Origin: Nocardioides humilatus
GTDB lineage: Bacteria > Actinomycetota > Actinomycetes > Propionibacteriales > Nocardioidaceae
DNA: 64,000 nt
Assembly (NCBI RefSeq): GCF_008373755.1
Contig: NZ_VUJV01000001.1
Span: 310,001 to 374,000 of the forward strand
Direction of reading: 5' to 3'
Shown here in pieces: positions 1-8,357 of this stretch. How positions within the stretch are numbered: the stretch's first letter is position 1; each line of letters starts with the position of its first letter. Under the pieces are notes generated by a model. The model saw only the letters and a program-made list of their open reading frames with translations, was not told where the DNA came from and did not search any database. The translations under genes and the position numbers were made by a program.

Positions 1-741
1 CTTGCCGTCGAGGGCGGCGGACACCTGGAGCGTGCGCCGGTTGATCACGGCGGGATCGCTGGTGACCAGCGTCAGCCGGGACTCCGCGGGCTCGATCTGC
101 ACGTTGGCATCGCTGGTGCGCACCACGTCGACGACGTAGGTGAACTCGCCCTGCCCGGTCACGACCTCGATGAGGTCGCCGGGTGAGAGCTGGTCGAGGT
201 CGCGGAACGGCGCGCCGCCCGTGGCCCGGCGTCCAATCAGCACGGACACGCCGGCCTGTCCGGGCAGCACGGTGTCGGGCCGCAGCCCCGGACCGTGCCT
301 CGTCTCGGCGCTGCTGCTCCCCATCTCGAAGACCTGCTCCACACCGAGGTGCGGGATCGTGATGATGCCGACCGGTGTGCCGCGCGGGATCGCGCCGCTG
401 ACCGGGACCGTGGCCAGGGCCAGGTCCTTCTTCATCTGTGCGAATGCCACGTCCTGCTGGCGGCGCTCGGACAGGGCCGAGCCACCGAACAGGTAGGCGC
501 CGAAGATCAGCAGCAGGATCGAGATCATCACCATCGCGATGGCGACGACGTTGGCGCCGGTCATCTCGAAGGGCTCCCGCGGCGGCGGTTCTGCACGCCG
601 CTGTCCCGGCTCGGGCCGCGGTCGCGGTCGCGTGACCGCGCGACGCAGCGCGACCAACCGCCCCTGCCAGGCAGGTACGGCGTCGGGCGCCTCGTCCGTC
701 GTACGGACCTCGGGACTCTCCTCGGTCACCGTCGCAGCCAT
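1..741 (-). CDS. Sortase-fold membrane protein lacking catalytic His and Cys (3' end outside window)
   Basis: The frame opens at ATG 741 and runs uninterrupted to base 1, giving 247 residues with the C-terminus missing. An Arg/Pro-rich cytoplasmic start is followed by one membrane helix (about 64-86) and an extracellular sortase-like domain from about residue 115, with GIITIP, the PFRDLDQLSPGD loop region and the final strand NRRTLQVSAAL. Active sortases use His in a GHR motif, Cys in TLxTC and a nearby Arg. Here the His position reads GRR (Arg171) and the Cys position reads TLVTS (Ser228); only Arg235/236 remain. It should therefore not act as a transpeptidase. The start overlaps the end of the upstream PstS-like gene by 16 bp, implying coupled translation. 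Fold assignment is firm; role unknown. Confidence 0.82.
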   Translation of the reverse strand, partial: MAATVTEESPEVRTTDEAPDAVPAWQGRLVALRRAVTRPRPRPEPGQRRAEPPPREPFEMTGANVVAIAMVMISILLLIFGAYLFGGSALSERRQQDVAFAQMKKDLALATVPVSGAIPRGTPVGIITIPHLGVEQVFEMGSSSAETRHGPGLRPDTVLPGQAGVSVLIGRRATGGAPFRDLDQLSPGDLIEVVTGQGEFTYVVDVVRTSDANVQIEPAESRLTLVTSDPAVINRRTLQVSAALDGK

Positions 742-2960
742 CGCGGGCCCCTCCCCGTGCGACCCGCCAGCCACACCGCCGGGCCACCCAGGAAGGTCAA
801 TGCCGCGAGTGCACCCAGCGCCGGGATCAGGAGCTGCCGGTCGCCCACGGGCGTGGCACTCACTGTCACCAGGTCCTCACCGTCCACGATCGGATCCGAC
901 TTCTTGGGCGGCTTGGTCTTGTCAGGCTCCGGGACGGACCCCCCGGTGCTAGGGGGTCCGCCCGGACCGCCGGAGGGTGCGTCCGACGGGTCTGGGGTGG
1001 GGTCCTCCGGGTCGGGCTCGGAGGTCGCCCCGGCGAGGACGGCGTCGCGCGCCTCCTCGAGCTGGGCCTTGAGCTCCGCGGGGAGCGGCGCGTAGCCGCC
1101 GGGGAGCTCGCCGATCTTGTCGCCGGAGCGCTGGCCGGCGCCGCCGACGTAGGACAGGAACGAGGCCATCTGGGTGCGCTCGTCCTCCTCGGCGTTGACC
1201 GAGAGGGCGGCGGAGATCTGCAGCGTCAGGGGGTAGGCCGTCGCGCTGTCGGACTCGAGGTCGACCTGGCGGGTCACGCCGTCGGCGTTGACCGTCGCCG
1301 CCTTGATCGCCGCCGTCATGCTCGCGTCCGTCGGGGTGACGTACTCCCCCGCCGGGTTGAGCAGGGCCGCCGTCGAGAGCTGGAAGCGGTGGGCAGCGGC
1401 CGCGTCGATGATGCCGATGACCTCGCGGCTTCCGGGGTTCTGGCGCGGCTGCTTCACCGTGATGTTGACGCCGCCCTCGTTGACCACCAGGCCGCCGGGG
1501 AACTGCGCGATCGACAGCTGGCGCGACAACGCGTCGAGCTCCTGGATGGGCGCGAAGCTGTTGGACAGCAGGGCGTCGAGCAGGGGGAAGCTCGAGAAGG
1601 GCATCGCCACGTTTTTGTAGTTGGCGTTGACCGTCATGCCCCACGGGTCGGGCTTGCCGGAGATGAAGGCCCGGGCGTCCTTGTCGGCGATGACCCAGCG
1701 GGTCAGCGCGGTCGTGGTGTCGGAGAGGTCACCGAGCAGCAGGGGGTGGTTGCCCGGAGCACCGCTCGGCCAGTCGACGTCAGGGTTGAGCTCGAGGAAC
1801 TCGGGGTCGGAGAAGAGGTTGTAGGGCCGGTTCTGGAGCACCGCCGGGTCTGCGCCCGAGCGGAACGACGCCGTGATGAGCTTCGCGACCAGACGCGGGT
1901 TGAGCTTCATGTCCGTGACGGGCTTGCCGTGCTCGTCGTCGATCTGGAAGGCGACGACGAGCGAGGTCACGGCGACCGGGGCGTAGACCACGCCGACCTG
2001 CTCGGCCGCGTCGGCGTCGAGCGGGTCGATGACCAGGCCGGTCGCCGTCGTACCGGTGGCGACGTCGCCGCGGGTCTGAGGCTCGCCGATCGCCGTGTAG
2101 TCGACCGCGACGGCGTCGGACTCGAGCGTGCAGGTCCGGGCGCGCCAACTGGCGAGGGCGTGGGCCGCCATCGGGCTGCCCTCGACGGCGAGGGTCTCGC
2201 CGTGCAGGGGGCACGCGTCGTCGACGGGGAGGAACGACAGCGGGATCACCGTGCGCCGCTCCCACGCCCACGGCGCGTCCATCAGGTCCTCGGTGTCGCC
2301 GAGATCGTTGGGGCCGCGTCCGTAGTTGGGGACGACGACGATCGAGCAGGGCGTGGCGGCGTCGCAGCCCAGGCCCGCGGACTCCCGCTTAGTGAAGAGC
2401 TGGATCGAGACCTGGCCGGTGCCGTCGGCGCTGGTGACGTTGTCCTGCCAGTTGGCCGGCCCGTCGGGCGTCGCGGCGAACGGGTCGGTCTGCCCCGGGT
2501 AGGTGAAGGCCGGCACCGGGAGGATCTCGGGCAGGTCGCCGGCAGCGGGCACACCCCGGAAGCCCGGCGAGCCGTAGCAGTCGCTCGAGCTGACCGGGTC
2601 CGCGCCGCGGCACTGGTAGACCCGCACCGGGTACTCGGTGTTGATGTCGAGCGAGTCGCCCGCGTTCTGCAGCCGGCTCGCCGTGCTCGGCCGGAAGCCG
2701 CGCCAGGTCACGCTGACCGTCTGGTTGACGAGGTCGGTCGTCTTGCCCACCGTCACCTCGGCGCTGTCACCAGCGCCGGGGGCGGGGACCGTGACCGCAC
2801 CGTCGGCGCGCGCACTCGTCCTCGGGCCCCCGGTGAGCTGGTCCGGCCCGGCCGGGGCCGCGGCGACCGCAGTCGCCGCGGCACCAGCCGCCGTGGTCAT
2901 GCCGGTCACGACGACCGCGACCGCCAGGACGGTGTTCCGTCGGATGCACCCAATCCGCAT
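726..2960 (-). CDS. Membrane-anchored PstS-like periplasmic-binding-fold protein
   Basis: 744 residues. A signal peptide (about 1-35, Ala-rich, no lipobox) leads into a region with paired Cys and a middle and C-terminal portion that reads like phosphate-binding PstS proteins: VYAPVAVTSLVVAF, then LNPRLVAKLITASF, ending with FLSYVGGAGQ and GYAPLP, which correspond to the conserved C-terminal PstS helix and loop. A Pro/Asp-rich stalk (about 650-705) follows, then one membrane helix (about 713-736) and a basic tail. There is no LPxTG motif. ABC-transporter PstS proteins are normally lipoproteins near pstCAB, and no permease or ATPase is seen here. A good Shine-Dalgarno (AAGGAAA) precedes ATG 2960. 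It probably binds a ligand at the cell surface; the ligand is unknown. Confidence 0.72.
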   Translation of the reverse strand: MRIGCIRRNTVLAVAVVVTGMTTAAGAAATAVAAAPAGPDQLTGGPRTSARADGAVTVPAPGAGDSAEVTVGKTTDLVNQTVSVTWRGFRPSTASRLQNAGDSLDINTEYPVRVYQCRGADPVSSSDCYGSPGFRGVPAAGDLPEILPVPAFTYPGQTDPFAATPDGPANWQDNVTSADGTGQVSIQLFTKRESAGLGCDAATPCSIVVVPNYGRGPNDLGDTEDLMDAPWAWERRTVIPLSFLPVDDACPLHGETLAVEGSPMAAHALASWRARTCTLESDAVAVDYTAIGEPQTRGDVATGTTATGLVIDPLDADAAEQVGVVYAPVAVTSLVVAFQIDDEHGKPVTDMKLNPRLVAKLITASFRSGADPAVLQNRPYNLFSDPEFLELNPDVDWPSGAPGNHPLLLGDLSDTTTALTRWVIADKDARAFISGKPDPWGMTVNANYKNVAMPFSSFPLLDALLSNSFAPIQELDALSRQLSIAQFPGGLVVNEGGVNITVKQPRQNPGSREVIGIIDAAAAHRFQLSTAALLNPAGEYVTPTDASMTAAIKAATVNADGVTRQVDLESDSATAYPLTLQISAALSVNAEEDERTQMASFLSYVGGAGQRSGDKIGELPGGYAPLPAELKAQLEEARDAVLAGATSEPDPEDPTPDPSDAPSGGPGGPPSTGGSVPEPDKTKPPKKSDPIVDGEDLVTVSATPVGDRQLLIPALGALAALTFLGGPAVWLAGRTGRGPRWLRR

Positions 2961-2993
2961 GTGGAATTCGTTTCCTTCGTGGCGTGAGCTGGA

Positions 2994-4112
2994 TCAACTG
3001 GTCTGACCGCAGAAGCGCTCTGCGGAGCTGTCGTTGCCGAGCGGCGTGTTGCCGTAGGGCACCAAGAGCTCGTTCTGGTGCTGGCACAGGTAGCCGCCGG
3101 CCTTGAACACGTCCTTCAGGTCCTGAGGGGCGTCGTTGCGGACGACGTTGAAGAACAGCCGCCCGAACGCCGCGCTCGCGCCGGACGCGAAGTCCGGGTT
3201 GAGCACCTGGTAGGTGTCGCCGCCGAACGTCGTGGTGATCGTCGGAGCGGTCGTCGCGTTGACCAGACCGATGCTCGCGCCACCGCGGTTGTCCGCGATG
3301 CCCGGAGCCTGGTTGGCCTGGGCAGCCCACTTGGTGACGGCGTACGGCGCGATGCCCTGGGGGTCACCGTCGAGCGTGCGGCCGTCGTTCTGCTGCTGCT
3401 CGAACACCGTCGGCAGACCGGCGCAGCCGTCGGTGACGTTGTTGAGCGTCGTGCCGATGGCCTGCAGGAAGAAGGTCAACGTCGCGGCCGAGGCGGGCGG
3501 CAGGTAGAGGTGGATCGGTCCGGCCTGGCCGCCGACCTCGCTCCAGTCCTGCTTCTTGCACTCGAAGATGTCCTTCAGCTGCGCGGTCGTCAGCGGTGCC
3601 GTCGGTGCGTAGGCGTTGCCCACCGTCGCGTAGCTGACGGCGTCGCGGCTTTGTGCGTAGAAGGTCAGCGCCGCCTCCGCGGGAGCCGTGCCCTTCGCCC
3701 GGCTGGAGCGCACGAAGTCGATGCAGAAGGGCTTCACCGGGTCGTTGTCGACGTGCAGGTTCTGCGTGATGGCGGTGACGCCGGCGTTGGCGCCGTTGGG
3801 ACGCGCGACCGAGCAGCCCGGCTTGGTGGTGAGGTTCTCACCCGGCACGCCGGTGACCGGGTTGATGGCGTCGTAGGACGCCAGCACCCGCGTCGGGGCC
3901 GGGTTCTGCGCGTTGTACTGGATGACCAGGTTGTTGGTCAGCTCAGCGAACGCGTCGGCTCCGACCGCTGCGTAGATCTGGTCGGCGGTCTTCCCCGGCG
4001 GCGGAGCGCCGGGGGTCCCGGTCGGGTCGGCGGCCGCGGTCGAGGCGCCGGCCACGGCGATGGTCAGCGCGGCGGCTGCCGTTGCCGTGAGGTTGAGGAT
4101 GCGTCGATTCAT
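2994..4112 (-). CDS. Secreted PstS-like substrate-binding protein
   Basis: 372 residues with a clear signal peptide (about 1-28, ending in an Ala-Ala-Ala-Asp cleavage region) and no lipobox, so it is predicted to be secreted rather than lipid-anchored. The segments SRDAVSYATV and APLTTAQLKDIFEC resemble the ligand-pocket and strand-helix regions of PstS-type binding proteins. Several Cys (for example in PGCSVARP and FCIDF) could form disulfides outside the cell. It lies 33 bp upstream of the membrane-anchored PstS-like gene and 32 bp downstream of the next secreted protein, all on one strand, so a single transcript is likely. Fold assignment is moderately secure; phosphate binding is not established. 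Confidence 0.68.
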   Translation of the reverse strand: MNRRILNLTATAAAALTIAVAGASTAAADPTGTPGAPPPGKTADQIYAAVGADAFAELTNNLVIQYNAQNPAPTRVLASYDAINPVTGVPGENLTTKPGCSVARPNGANAGVTAITQNLHVDNDPVKPFCIDFVRSSRAKGTAPAEAALTFYAQSRDAVSYATVGNAYAPTAPLTTAQLKDIFECKKQDWSEVGGQAGPIHLYLPPASAATLTFFLQAIGTTLNNVTDGCAGLPTVFEQQQNDGRTLDGDPQGIAPYAVTKWAAQANQAPGIADNRGGASIGLVNATTAPTITTTFGGDTYQVLNPDFASGASAAFGRLFFNVVRNDAPQDLKDVFKAGGYLCQHQNELLVPYGNTPLGNDSSAERFCGQTS

Positions 4113-4144
4113 CTGATTTCAGTCCTGTCGAAGAAGTCGGGCGG

Positions 4145-5902
4145 TCAGAGGACCTGGAGCGCGGCGACGGAGACCGTCTTGCCGGAGCTGTTGGCGTTCT
4201 TGGACCCGGCGACCGTGATGACGACGTTGTGCGTCGCGAGGGCGCCGGTGAAGGTGAACGCCTTGGTCTTCTTCTTGACCGACGCGGCGTAGAGATCCAC
4301 CGTGGTCGCCTTGCCGTCGACGGTGATCTTGACCTTGCCGGCAGCAGGACCACCCGTGAAGACGAGGACCAGCTTGTTGCCGTAGACCTTGGCCTTGATG
4401 GTGTTGTCCTTGACGCTGCTCTTCTGGCCCTTGCCCGTCGGTGAGAGCGAGGTGTTGTAGGACTTCCACGTGCCCTTGCGCGTGATGCCCGTGCTGGTCG
4501 GCGCGTAGGTGCCGGTGGTCAGCGCACCCGCCGAGGTGCCGGACAGGTTCACCGGCCGGGTGACGGTGGTGGTGCCGTCGCCGTTGGTCGCGGAGATCGA
4601 CAGGGTCGCGGCGCCGGCGGTCAGGCCGGTCGTCGAGACGTTGGCCGTCCAGACGTTGCCGGAGCCCTTGGTGGCAGGAGCGGTGTTGCCACCCACGGTG
4701 ACGGTCACGCCCGAGACGGTGCCGCCGGAGACGTAGGCGGTGACCGGGAAGGTCGGGCTGCTGATCGCGACGTTCGAACCGCGCGACGGCGTCCGGAGGA
4801 AGAGCGACGGACCGGGCGTGGCCGTCGGGGCCAGGGCGACACCGCGGAACTCGGTGCCGGCCGGAGCGCTCGCGAGCACCGTCGGCCCGGTCGGGTCGAA
4901 GGCCGAAGCCGTGCCGCTCGGGTCGTTGAGCGTCAGGAGCTTGGTCGGGGTGGTCAGCGCCAGGCTGACCGCACCGCCCTCGACGTCGGCGACGAGACCG
5001 GAGACGCCCGGTACGTCGAACGCGCCGGCCCGCACCCAGTTGGTGCCGTTGAAGCGGTACTTGTCGACGACGCCCGCACGTTCGGAGGCGTTGGCGAGGT
5101 AGATGGTGTCGGCCGTCGTACCGTTCCAGCCGAGGCCGGCGCTGAGGTCGAGCACGGCGTAGCCGTAGGTCAGCAGGTTGTCGGGAAGGCCCGGCACCGG
5201 GGTGAGCGTGCCGCCCGAGCCGACCAGCGAGAGGTGGTCGTTGAGGATGCCGCTCGTGAAGAGGCTGCCCGACTGGTAGCTGAGCTGGTTGAAGTTGCTG
5301 GACGGAGTGCCGCCGGCCGAACTGGTGGAGGTGCCGCCGAGGGTCGTGGAGAGCACCCCGCCATTGCCACCCGCGACGAACAGGTCGTCGCCGTTCTGGG
5401 TCGCTGCCGAGCGGATGATCGAGGGCGCGTTGCCGCCTGTCACGGACGTGCTGGTGTCGACGCCTCCGTGGCCGTCGACGATGCCGACGACGCGAGAGAC
5501 GGTCGCCGGGCTCGACGCGGTGAGCGACGCCCCAGACGGGCCCGTCGTACCGGGTGCAGCGGCGTAGCCGGTCACGGTGACGAAGCGGCCGTCGGGCGAG
5601 CGCGAGATGAGGCCCTCCGAACGGGACAGGCCCGCGGCGGTCAGCGGCAGGTTGCCGTTGGCGGCGGTGGTCGGCAGCGCGAGCGACTGCTTCTTGGTCC
5701 CGCTCGGGTCGTACTCGTCCAGGAACACCGGGGCGGCCGCGTTGGTCAGCGTGCCGCCGGCGGCGCCGACCCGGTAGACGACGAGGTCGCCGCCCGTGAA
5801 GTCTGCGGCGCCGGCCGTCGGGGTGGTGGACAGGAGCGGGAAGGCGGCTGCAGCCGCGCCAAGGGCGACGGCAGCGCCGACGATGCGCACGGATGGGCGC
5901 AT
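4145..5902 (-). CDS. Secreted surface protein, propeller-like N-terminal part and beta-sandwich C-terminal domain
   Basis: 585 residues, signal peptide about 1-33. The body (about 35-370) has repeated short beta-rich blocks of the SPDGRFVTVTGYA kind suggesting a beta-propeller. An Ig-like segment (about 380-460) contains PVTAYVSGGTVSGVTV. The last about 120 residues, starting GITRKGTWKSYN and ending VSVAALQVL, look like the all-beta carbohydrate-binding-like domain often found at the end of actinobacterial secreted proteins. It is the first gene of the surface locus; a GAGG Shine-Dalgarno lies about 9 nt before ATG 5902 and an AT-rich stretch with GTTAACTTAAG lies upstream. Function is not recognised; a scaffold or binding role at the cell surface is inferred. 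Confidence 0.62.
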   Translation of the reverse strand: MRPSVRIVGAAVALGAAAAAFPLLSTTPTAGAADFTGGDLVVYRVGAAGGTLTNAAAPVFLDEYDPSGTKKQSLALPTTAANGNLPLTAAGLSRSEGLISRSPDGRFVTVTGYAAAPGTTGPSGASLTASSPATVSRVVGIVDGHGGVDTSTSVTGGNAPSIIRSAATQNGDDLFVAGGNGGVLSTTLGGTSTSSAGGTPSSNFNQLSYQSGSLFTSGILNDHLSLVGSGGTLTPVPGLPDNLLTYGYAVLDLSAGLGWNGTTADTIYLANASERAGVVDKYRFNGTNWVRAGAFDVPGVSGLVADVEGGAVSLALTTPTKLLTLNDPSGTASAFDPTGPTVLASAPAGTEFRGVALAPTATPGPSLFLRTPSRGSNVAISSPTFPVTAYVSGGTVSGVTVTVGGNTAPATKGSGNVWTANVSTTGLTAGAATLSISATNGDGTTTVTRPVNLSGTSAGALTTGTYAPTSTGITRKGTWKSYNTSLSPTGKGQKSSVKDNTIKAKVYGNKLVLVFTGGPAAGKVKITVDGKATTVDLYAASVKKKTKAFTFTGALATHNVVITVAGSKNANSSGKTVSVAALQVL

Positions 5903-6132
5903 GAGGGCCTCGCTAGAAGGGTGAGGGCGGCTGTTGCCGCAATGGATCGAACAGGCCCCGAGAGAATCACCCTTTAGTCGAGTGACTTGGTTAACTTAAG
6001 CGACAGAACGCACGCTCGCGCAAGTTCGCCACGCCCGGTGGCAGGTCTTCCCTGATCCCCCGCATGGCCAGGCCTTTCACCGAGCACGGTTTCGGTGATC
6101 CACGTCACTTGCCGGCCGCACTCGTGGGGTTC

Positions 6133-6168
6133 GGGAACATCGCGCCAGCCACGCCGGTTGGGCCCAAC
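6133..6168 (+). promoter_or_regulatory. SigR/SigH-type ECF promoter of mycoredoxin
   Basis: GGGAAC at 6133-6138 and GTT at 6157-6159 are separated by 18 nt, matching the GGGAAT-N18-GTT pattern known for Streptomyces SigR and the related mycobacterial SigH. The ATG at 6169 lies 9 nt after GTT, so transcription would start at or next to the start codon and the message would be leaderless. Mycoredoxin is a known member of these oxidative-stress regulons. Confidence 0.75.
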
Positions 6169-6426
6169 ATGAGCTCGTTCACGATGTACACGACCCCGTG
6201 GTGTGGCTACTGCCACCGCCTCAAGGGCCAGCTCGACCGCGAGGGCATCGCCTACCAGGTCGTCGACATCGAGCAGCACCCGCACGCGGCCGAGATCGTC
6301 GAGTCCGCCAATGGCGGCACCCAGACCGTCCCGACCCTCGTCTACAGCGACGGTACGGCGATGACGAACCCGTCGGTCGCCCAGGTCAAGGCCCAGCTCG
6401 CGCTCATGGCCGAGCGCGCCAACTAG
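6169..6426 (+). CDS. mrx1: Mycoredoxin (mycothiol-dependent glutaredoxin-like oxidoreductase)
   Basis: 85 residues. The N-terminal strand is followed by the active-site motif WCGYC (Cys12, Cys15), then VDIEQHP and the cis-Pro loop TVPTLVYSDG, as in actinobacterial mycoredoxin-1. The enzyme reduces mixed disulfides between proteins and mycothiol in the cytosol. An upstream in-frame ATG at 6064 exists, but the extra 35 residues have no homologous look and would contain the promoter; ATG 6169 fits both the family length and the SigR-type promoter. It is followed 65 bp later by a homocysteine methyltransferase gene on the same strand. Confidence 0.93.
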   Translation: MSSFTMYTTPWCGYCHRLKGQLDREGIAYQVVDIEQHPHAAEIVESANGGTQTVPTLVYSDGTAMTNPSVAQVKAQLALMAERAN

Positions 6427-6491
6427 CAGACTCGGGCGCCCCAGCCACGTACGCTGCCCGACCAGGATCGATCACCTGGGGGCGCGGAGCG

Positions 6492-7424
6492 ATGGCACGA
6501 CAATTTCCGGCGCCGGCCGCCGGTCTCCGCTACCTCACCGAGGGCGGCATCGAGACCGAGATCATGTATCGCTACGGGCACGAGCTGCCCGAGTTCGCGA
6601 TGTATCCGTTGCTCGACAACCCCGCGGCGATGGCCGACCTGCGCACGATGTACCGCGGCCTGCTCGACACCGCAGCGGCGCACGGGATGGCGGTGCTGAT
6701 GGGCGGACTGGACTACCGCGCCAGCCCGGACTGGGGCGGCCTGCTCGGCTACTCGGCGGCCGGACTGGCCGAGGCCAACCTGGCCTCGATCGCGTTCCTC
6801 CGCGAGCTCGCTGCGGAGTACGCCGACGACATCGAGAGGGTCCTGGTGCAGGGCTTCGTCGGGCCGCGGGGCGATGCCTACGCCCAGGACCTGACGATGA
6901 CCCGCGACGAAGCGGGGGACTACCACTCGGTCCAGCTCGCCACGCTCGCCGAGGCCGGTGTCGACCTCGCCTGGGCGTTCACCTTCAGCAGCGAGGAGGA
7001 GGCGATCGGCGTCACGCGAGCCGCCGTCGCCCACGACGTGCCGGTGGCCGTCTCTTTCACGCTGCGCTCCGACGCGCTCGTCCACACCGGCTCGACCTTG
7101 GAGCAGGCGATCCGGACCGTCGATGAAGCGACCGACTCCGCGGTCGCGTTCTACGGGATCAACTGCTCGCACCCGGTCGAGTTCGGGCCGGCGCTGACCG
7201 ACGGCGACTGGACCTCGCGACTCCGTGCGCTGCGACCCAACGCCTCGAAGATGGAGAAGATCGCGCTCTGCAGGCTCGGGCACCTCGAGGAGGGTGACGA
7301 GGTGGAGCTCGCGGCGATGATGGGCGACCTGGCCGACCGCTATCCCTCGATCGACATCTGGGGCGGTTGTTGCGGCACCCGGGTCACCCACCTCGACCTG
7401 ATCGCCGGCGCGGTCGCGCGTTAG
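6492..7424 (+). CDS. Homocysteine S-methyltransferase family protein
   Basis: 310 residues. It carries the zinc-site signatures of the family: INCSHP in the middle and WGGCCGT near the C-terminus, whose three Cys bind the catalytic zinc. The N-terminal block LTEGGIETEIMYRYG is the usual first strand. Members transfer a methyl group from S-methylmethionine or a similar donor to homocysteine, making methionine. ATG 6492 has GGAG just upstream; the longer in-frame reading back to 6198 runs through the mycoredoxin gene in another frame and is rejected. Its end faces nudC on the opposite strand with a 9-bp gap. The actual methyl donor cannot be read from sequence. Confidence 0.88.
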   Translation: MARQFPAPAAGLRYLTEGGIETEIMYRYGHELPEFAMYPLLDNPAAMADLRTMYRGLLDTAAAHGMAVLMGGLDYRASPDWGGLLGYSAAGLAEANLASIAFLRELAAEYADDIERVLVQGFVGPRGDAYAQDLTMTRDEAGDYHSVQLATLAEAGVDLAWAFTFSSEEEAIGVTRAAVAHDVPVAVSFTLRSDALVHTGSTLEQAIRTVDEATDSAVAFYGINCSHPVEFGPALTDGDWTSRLRALRPNASKMEKIALCRLGHLEEGDEVELAAMMGDLADRYPSIDIWGGCCGTRVTHLDLIAGAVAR

Positions 7425-7433
7425 CGCTACCAG

Positions 7434-8345
7434 CTACCAGCTGCCGGGCAGCGGGCCGCCGTACCAGTGCTCGATGAGTGAGCGGCTGATCGAGACGCCG
7501 CCCGGGAGCATCAGGGTGCCGGCCTCGGCCTCCTCGCGCATCTGAGTGCGGGTCAGCCAGCGCGCCTCCTCCACGTCGGCGTCGTCGAGGCTGATCTCCT
7601 CGGTGACCGCGCGGCCGTGGAAGCCGAGCATGAGGCTGCTCGGGAGCGGCCAGGGCTGGTTGCCGAAGTAGGTGACGTCGCCGACGACGACGCCGGTCTC
7701 CTCGAGAACCTCCCGTCGTACGGCGTCCTCGAGCGTCTCCCCCGGCTCGCAGAAGCCGGCGAGCGTGGAGAACCGGCCCTCGGGCCACAGCGCGCCGCGA
7801 CCGAGCAGACAGCGCTCGTCGTCACTGCCGGGCTCGCCGGCGGTGACGAGCATGATCACGGCCGGGTCGGTCCGTGGGAACTGCGGCTTGCCGCACTGCG
7901 TGCAGACCAGCTCGTGCCCCGCAGCGCGCGCGGTGAGCGCGCCGCCACAACGCGGGCAGTGCTTGGTCGCCCAGTGCCACTCCGCGAGGCCGAGGGCGTG
8001 GAAGACCAGCGGCGCGAGCCTGACCTGGTCGCCGCCGAGGAACGGCAACAGCCCACGCAGCGGGAACCACTGCCCCTGCTCCTCCTTGGCCGCCTCCGGC
8101 CCGGCGATGACGGCCCACCAGGTGGTGCCGTCGCGGTCGCCGAGCAGGACGCGGACGCCGTCGGGAGCCTCCCCCGTCGGCACCCACTCGAGCGCACCGT
8201 CCTTAGGTCGGACGCGGGTGCCCGACACGACGAGCACCCGGCCGTCGGGATCGGTCCAGCGGTCGTCGAGCCACGTGTCGTCAGTACGACGCAGCCCATG
8301 CCGCTCGTGCGGGTCGCGGGCGAGGGCGAGGTGTGCGAAGTCCAC
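7434..8345 (-). CDS. nudC: NAD+ diphosphatase NudC (Nudix hydrolase)
   Basis: 303 residues. An N-terminal domain is followed by a zinc ribbon (Cys130, Cys133, Cys148, Cys151), the Nudix box from GFCEPGETLEDA to REVLEETGV (about 197-220) and the NudC signature QPWPLPSS (about 230). Known members hydrolyse NAD(H) to NMN(H) and AMP and can remove NAD caps from RNA. The start is GTG 8345, 6 nt after a TAGGCT hexamer, so the message is probably leaderless although the gene follows adnB on the same strand. Position next to adnBA and mycoredoxin matches the M. tuberculosis Rv3199c neighbourhood. Confidence 0.93.
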   Translation of the reverse strand: MDFAHLALARDPHERHGLRRTDDTWLDDRWTDPDGRVLVVSGTRVRPKDGALEWVPTGEAPDGVRVLLGDRDGTTWWAVIAGPEAAKEEQGQWFPLRGLLPFLGGDQVRLAPLVFHALGLAEWHWATKHCPRCGGALTARAAGHELVCTQCGKPQFPRTDPAVIMLVTAGEPGSDDERCLLGRGALWPEGRFSTLAGFCEPGETLEDAVRREVLEETGVVVGDVTYFGNQPWPLPSSLMLGFHGRAVTEEISLDDADVEEARWLTRTQMREEAEAGTLMLPGGVSISRSLIEHWYGGPLPGSW

Positions 8346-8357
8346 GCAGCGAGCCTA
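8346..8357 (-). promoter_or_regulatory. nudC leaderless -10 (TAGGCT-N6-GTG), sharing the adnB stop codon
   Basis: On the minus strand TAGGCT occupies 8357-8352, followed by CGCTGC and the GTG start of nudC. The first three bases of the hexamer are the TAG stop codon of adnB. Confidence 0.6.

Noticed and set aside
6064-6168. A 35-residue N-terminal extension of mycoredoxin
   Set aside because: It would include the SigR-type promoter and has no counterpart in the family.
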